DNA of 20,946 nucleotides. It comes from Poteriospumella lacustris. Taxonomy: Eukaryota > Sar > Chrysophyceae > Chromulinales > Dinobryaceae. Both the position numbers and the translations under genes were made by a program. Below are positions 17,228 through 20,946 of the stretch, one piece after another (the first letter of the stretch is position 1; each line of letters opens with the position of its first letter). The stretch covers positions 1-20,946 of the forward strand of contig SMOI01000489.1 in assembly GCA_008000375.1 (NCBI GenBank). The letters run 5' to 3'. The notes beneath the pieces were generated by a model that was given only the letters and a program-made list of their open reading frames with translations, did no database searches and was not told the DNA's origin.

Positions 17228-18480
17228 GGTCACTACTTTGTGTAAGTCACAAGTCTTCATGACAAAATGACAAAGGCAGCCAACTTTGTCAGATGCCTGT
17301 ACTCTGTTCATTGTGCAATAGGGCAGGCATTTCTGTTTTCTCACTGGATAATTAACTGTTTACGATGGTCTTACGTGGACGATCTTCGGAGGTGTAAAGG
17401 GCTACAGACACTTCCGGTTGCTACTTGTGTATGACTTGTATATAACTGACTTGTTGTTGCGGGGGACACGAGATATGATAGAAAGGGGCCAGGTGCAGAC
17501 CAAAATACGCGTGGTCGACATATGTTAGTGCACGGGGATATTGATACGATATGGAATAATAAGCAATACGGGTAGGTATACGGCGGTCTTGAAAACTCGT
17601 CTTGTACCTTTGATCAGACAGGATGCTGTTCCAACAGTCGATGGGTACCCACCTTTCTGTTGCCGAACTAAGGCAGCCGGTTGAACGGTTAAACGACCGC
17701 GTCCTTTGCAGGTTCGCCAAAACCGGGAGCAGAAGGAGCCGCATCATTCAAAGCAGGAACAATACTAGTAGTAGTTGGCTCGATTAAGTTGGCTAGCTGT
17801 TGTAAAATCTTAAACCGGTGAGGACCTTCGAATCCCGCACAGTCGTAGTCAGGATCGAGCACAATCATCACGTGCACACGACGCTCATCCTTTCCCGCGA
17901 TTTCCCAGTGCGTGAAGATCTGCGGGTCAACTTTCTTTTTATCACCGTCCGAGCGCAGGTTGATCACCATATATCGAGCGTAGTTGACAATGCTGATGAT
18001 GGCAGCTGGAGACAAGTCGTCGATGGTTAGTGCGTAGTGCAGAGTGTCGAACAGCACACTCTGCACGAAGTTGCAAAACCTCGCATGAGCAGCATCGGAA
18101 TCGTTCCCAATAATGCCATTCTTTGGCGTAGCAGATTGCACAACACTGTTATTGCCGGATACATCCCCATAAGAACTTCTCTCTCTTGTCGGGTTTCCCT
18201 CTTGTTGAACGATGATGTTTTCCCCTGTTTTCTCAAAGTAAACAGTGTCGAACGTATCCAACGACGAAATCGATTGAGCATCCGAACCATTTTTCGGTTT
18301 AACGATGTACAAGTAGAATTTCACCTTCGCAGATTCCAAAAGTATATATCGGCGATTGAATGGAGACACGTTTCCGAGAGGTTGAACGTTCCGCCAATAC
18401 ATTTCATGGTTGTTGATGCGAATTCTGTCTGACATTTTGTCTCTTTGATAATCACGATAGAGACGAATAGAATTCAAAAT
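17228..18480. repeat. Direct repeat unit, copy 2 (~1.25 kb)
   Basis: This is the partner of 5984-7236 at offset +11,244, same orientation, identical by eye over the central ~1.2 kb. The left boundary follows GGTCAC; at the right boundary mismatches (18431, 18448, 18461, 18470) increase before similarity ends. Confidence 0.93.
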
Positions 18481-18510
18481 TGCCGGTGCGAAATCGTCAA
18501 GATTTTTCAT
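17689..18510 (-). CDS. Unrecognised ~273-aa protein, copy 2 of a duplicated pair
   Basis: Same protein as at 6445-7278 from the SDRIRINNHE segment to the C-terminus. The N-terminal ~25 residues differ: MKNLDDFAPAILNSIRLYRD here against a longer MNPATVFAAVSPKLILDSIRHYRD in copy 1. Alignable residues (LDSIR/LNSIR, YRDYQRDK) show the ends are homologous but diverged. The ATG context CCCAAGAAAATG resembles copy 1. The overlapping 3' frame (17747-17421) is shared as well. Function is unknown; no domain, signal or membrane segment was recognised. Confidence 0.6.
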   Translation of the reverse strand: MKNLDDFAPAILNSIRLYRDYQRDKMSDRIRINNHEMYWRNVQPLGNVSPFNRRYILLESAKVKFYLYIVKPKNGSDAQSISSLDTFDTVYFEKTGENIIVQQEGNPTRERSSYGDVSGNNSVVQSATPKNGIIGNDSDAAHARFCNFVQSVLFDTLHYALTIDDLSPAAIISIVNYARYMVINLRSDGDKKKVDPQIFTHWEIAGKDERRVHVMIVLDPDYDCAGFEGPHRFKILQQLANLIEPTTTSIVPALNDAAPSAPGFGEPAKDAVV

Positions 18511-20169
18511 TTTCTTGGGATGATTGCGAAAACAAAGCGATTATTTCTTTTCTGATTCACAGAATCCAGTATCGAGAGTATAACTCCAAACTGGATCTTT
18601 TTTACGATGACACACCTAGACACTGTTGTCGGCGACACACATGTGCAGGACACAGCGAATTCTGGGAGTTTCAGATTTACAGTAGTACATAGACATACAG
18701 GTTTTCAGTCCAATCTGATGATCTTCGACCGACTTCAAAATCAGTCGAGGACTCTAGTGCCTGGCTGGAATGATAGACATAACGACGTCGCGCAATAATT
18801 TGCAAAATTGCAGATTACGACATTTGAAATCTACCAATACTTAGGAATGCGATTAAACGACAAGAAAGATAAGAAATCGTCGAAAAATGTTTGATATTCT
18901 GATCGAAAACTTTCTTTCGTTCGAGACATGTCGTTCGAAATTTGACCATTTCAGACCAACAATTGGGCAAAGCAGCTACCAATCTACCACAAACCAGTTT
19001 TTAGCTGGTTCAGAATCTTTTAGGTCGACAGTTGTGTTGCAACTTGCCTCACGTTGACATCGTGCCAATATAAGTGAAAATGCCAATCAGCACACCACTG
19101 GCGAATACTGCTCTTGTTGCACAATTGAGTGAGCTAAATTACTCCCTCTTTAGTGATACACGGGTAGAATGCGCCTGGGCGAAAGAGGACATGATTTTAT
19201 GGCCAGCACCACCGACAGGACCAACACAAACACCGGCGAGCTCGCCTTCAACATCAACAGCAGCATGTACCAACACACAGTAGATTAGTATCACCAATAA
19301 TTCGTTGCAGATTGGATACCGTGCGATAGAAAAAGGAATACACATCTGAATTAATGACACTGACAAATAAACGTATGTTTTCAACAGCAATTGTAAATTC
19401 ATCCCATTGGTGGTAGACACCTCCGATGAAGATCGTGTTTGTACGATCGCTATGTTGGCCCCAGTCTTCACTATGCAACTTTGGGACTACGGGCGCCAAA
19501 TGTTCATGGTTTCTTTCCTTGGACGTATGGAGTCTTTTGCTCTTGTCATTATAACCACGATGTGCACAACCAGTCTCAATTCAGGGACATCTCCTTGTGC
19601 ACATGATGGATGAAGAAAGTGTTCCACCATCAGGACAGGTTCTGATGGTATTTGAGTACTTTTTTAGTTTCTTCCGAGACTAAAATTAACTCTAAGTCGT
19701 CTACAGCGATCACTAAAGCGAACGACTAACGGTGGTTCTCTCAAAACTTGTTTTTTGGAACTTCTATAAGACGATTCGATAAAGCTACGGTTAGGTCAGG
19801 GTTAGTAAGTACATGACCAACCGCATTCACAAGCATGAAACGCGACAAAGAACCGACTTACGTCGGCGCTGACTTCGAAGTAACTTCCGAATCGCATACA
19901 CTCTATTGTACGTTTTCGGTGGACCTGACAAGCTGGCCATTTGTGTTGGGTTGTGGCAATACGTACGCCAACCGTTGCTCTACGGTTGCATCGTTAACCA
20001 CACCTTAATGTAGTATTTACTAATTGTCAATGTGAGGAACGAAGAATAATAATGAAGAGCCTTTGATGAATGGAACACCTAGGCTATAAACTACAACAGT
20101 AGAATGAATGAACACACGACTGGTGTGAGATACGCACCTTCCATTCGAACGATGTAATCACCTCACAAT
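18511..20169. other. Long stretch without a supported gene
   Basis: Around 19074-19283 the plus strand has a 70-codon ORF with a Pro/Thr/Ser-rich tail (PPTGPTQTPASSPSTSTAA), overlapped by a hydrophobic minus-strand ORF (19471-19139, 110 aa). Neither has a recognised family, so the coding strand is undecided. A plus ORF at 19407-19613 is similar in status. The remainder shows nothing. Confidence 0.35.
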
Positions 20170-20530
20170 TCACCGTTTTTCCCGACACGAATCAACGCAA
20201 GAACAGATCATCTTTCCATGTGGCAGAAAGTCGCCAACGGTTGAATGATTGAATGAAATGTCGTCGCTTGACGTGACATACCGGCTACAATTCGTACATA
20301 CATTCCTTTGATATAGCGTTTGATCGAATGCACTGGTATGGGCAAACACAGAACTCAAATCGGAAACATGGTGTATCTTCCAACAATTCAATGGGAAACC
20401 AATCCTTCGTTCACTTATCCTTTTTACAGTGAATCCGGGTGCCATTGCTACCGAAACCTACGAGTGAAAAGCCGACTGTTATAAAATCATCGTTGTCCCA
20501 GCCCTCAATATCCAACAACTCTTCGTACAT
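20170..20530 (-). pseudogene. Degenerate BspA-like (DUF285) repeat relic
   Basis: On the minus strand, starting near 20530, one frame reads LLDIEGWDNDDF, which resembles the YG.I..WD lead-in of the BspA-like gene at 3198. Another frame then reads CWKIHHVSDLSSVFAHTSAF followed by DQTL, which fits the W.I..V.D...VF..A..F.Q.L repeat. Later parts (DDISFNHS) are only faintly similar. One frame change (around 20405-20445) separates the pieces. The frame ends at 20170. It is too short and too diverged to be an active member. Confidence 0.45.
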
Positions 20531-20946
20531 AGTACACTCCTATTGTGGTAGAACATGAAAGAGCACGACATGATGTGCCCGAGGCAGTGGAGCACACACC
20601 GTCGCCACGGTAGCGGTGGCCGTCGCTACAGCATGTGTTCGAGGTGGTGGAAAGTACATTTTGATATTGCGTTTATGCACTTACTTAGGAACATAAAGAG
20701 AAACGAAAAATGTACTATGAGTAGGACGGTCGTTCGGTTGTCGCGGAGGAGAGAGAGAGAGCGCACTGCGATCGACCACGGCGATAGATCAAAATCACAA
20801 TATTATCGGAACGAACAAGCTGTCACCATCAAAAATTCTGACTCAAAGGTACCAGTGTGACGTATGTTGTCGTCCGTAGAATTAATGATGCCCAAAAGCG
20901 TTGATCACCACTCCAATATCCACGCTATCTCTGCTGCTTCATCGTC
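20531..20946. other. Right-edge stretch, no gene recognised
   Basis: It contains a short GA run (about 20745-20761) and an unremarkable plus-strand open frame (20555-20860) with no recognised features. Confidence 0.35.

Noticed and set aside
19791-19806. Second telomere-like motif (GGTTAGGTCAGGGTTAG)
   Set aside because: Two separated TTAG words only; likely chance.
1-20946. CRISPR arrays, rRNA, tRNA, LTR retrotransposon or reverse-transcriptase genes
   Set aside because: None was seen on either strand; the repeats found are tandem, inverted or long direct copies without spacer structure.

Overview
The window looks like nuclear DNA of a unicellular eukaryote, most likely a free-living or parasitic protist or alga; the lineage cannot be fixed from sequence alone. 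The signs are a clean 91-bp GT-AG intron inside a leucine-rich-repeat gene, further GT-AG intron candidates near 11.7 kb, a plant-style LRR ectodomain, BspA-like (DUF285) 25-residue repeats, a relic of the RHS/Crinkler NTPase family, TA-flanked terminal-inverted-repeat elements, an integrase-core transposase fragment, and a CCCTAA-type motif. No operons, Shine-Dalgarno-led genes, rRNA, tRNA or CRISPR arrays were seen.

Left part (1-5.3 kb) is gene-bearing. A secreted LRR protein with a multipass membrane C-terminus runs leftwards off the window (2630 to 1). It has one intron and one apparent single-base frameshift in a C5G5 run. Divergently, 567 bp away, is an intact 326-aa BspA-like repeat protein (3198-4178). 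Then comes a broken RHS/Crinkler-type P-loop NTPase (4617-5274) with a dinucleotide frameshift, a second frameshift at a perfect 16-bp hairpin, and an in-frame stop.

Middle part (6-18.5 kb) is repeat architecture. A 1.25-kb unit carrying most of an unrecognised ~275-aa gene occurs twice in direct orientation, 11,244 bp apart (5984-7236 and 17228-18480). The body is essentially identical, but the N-terminal coding ends are unrelated or diverged. Between the copies lie a 472-bp TA-flanked MITE (7485-7956), a ~1.95-kb inverted repeat with ~700-bp arms carrying two divergent copies of a small one-pass membrane-protein ORF (8016-9960), and a promoter-like telobox/TATA cluster before candidate 5' exons (11.5-12.16 kb). 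Further right are long inverted arms (12.29-12.55 and 13.70-13.97 kb) around a decayed integrase-core transposase, a leucine-zipper-like ORF (14.0 kb), a 76-bp tandem repeat, a foldback hairpin, a GC-only block, a (GTCT)n array, and a GC-rich block at 16.0-17.2 kb that may be a decayed gene.

Right part (18.5-20.9 kb) holds little that can be supported, apart from a degenerate BspA-like repeat relic on the minus strand near 20.2-20.5 kb. Overall this looks like an accessory, recombination-prone region in which surface-type repeat genes, effector/NTPase relics and mobile elements mix. The most interesting items are the conversion-like duplicated gene, the large palindrome with divergent membrane ORFs, the transposase interrupted at TA by long-TIR ends, and the hairpin-associated frameshift.
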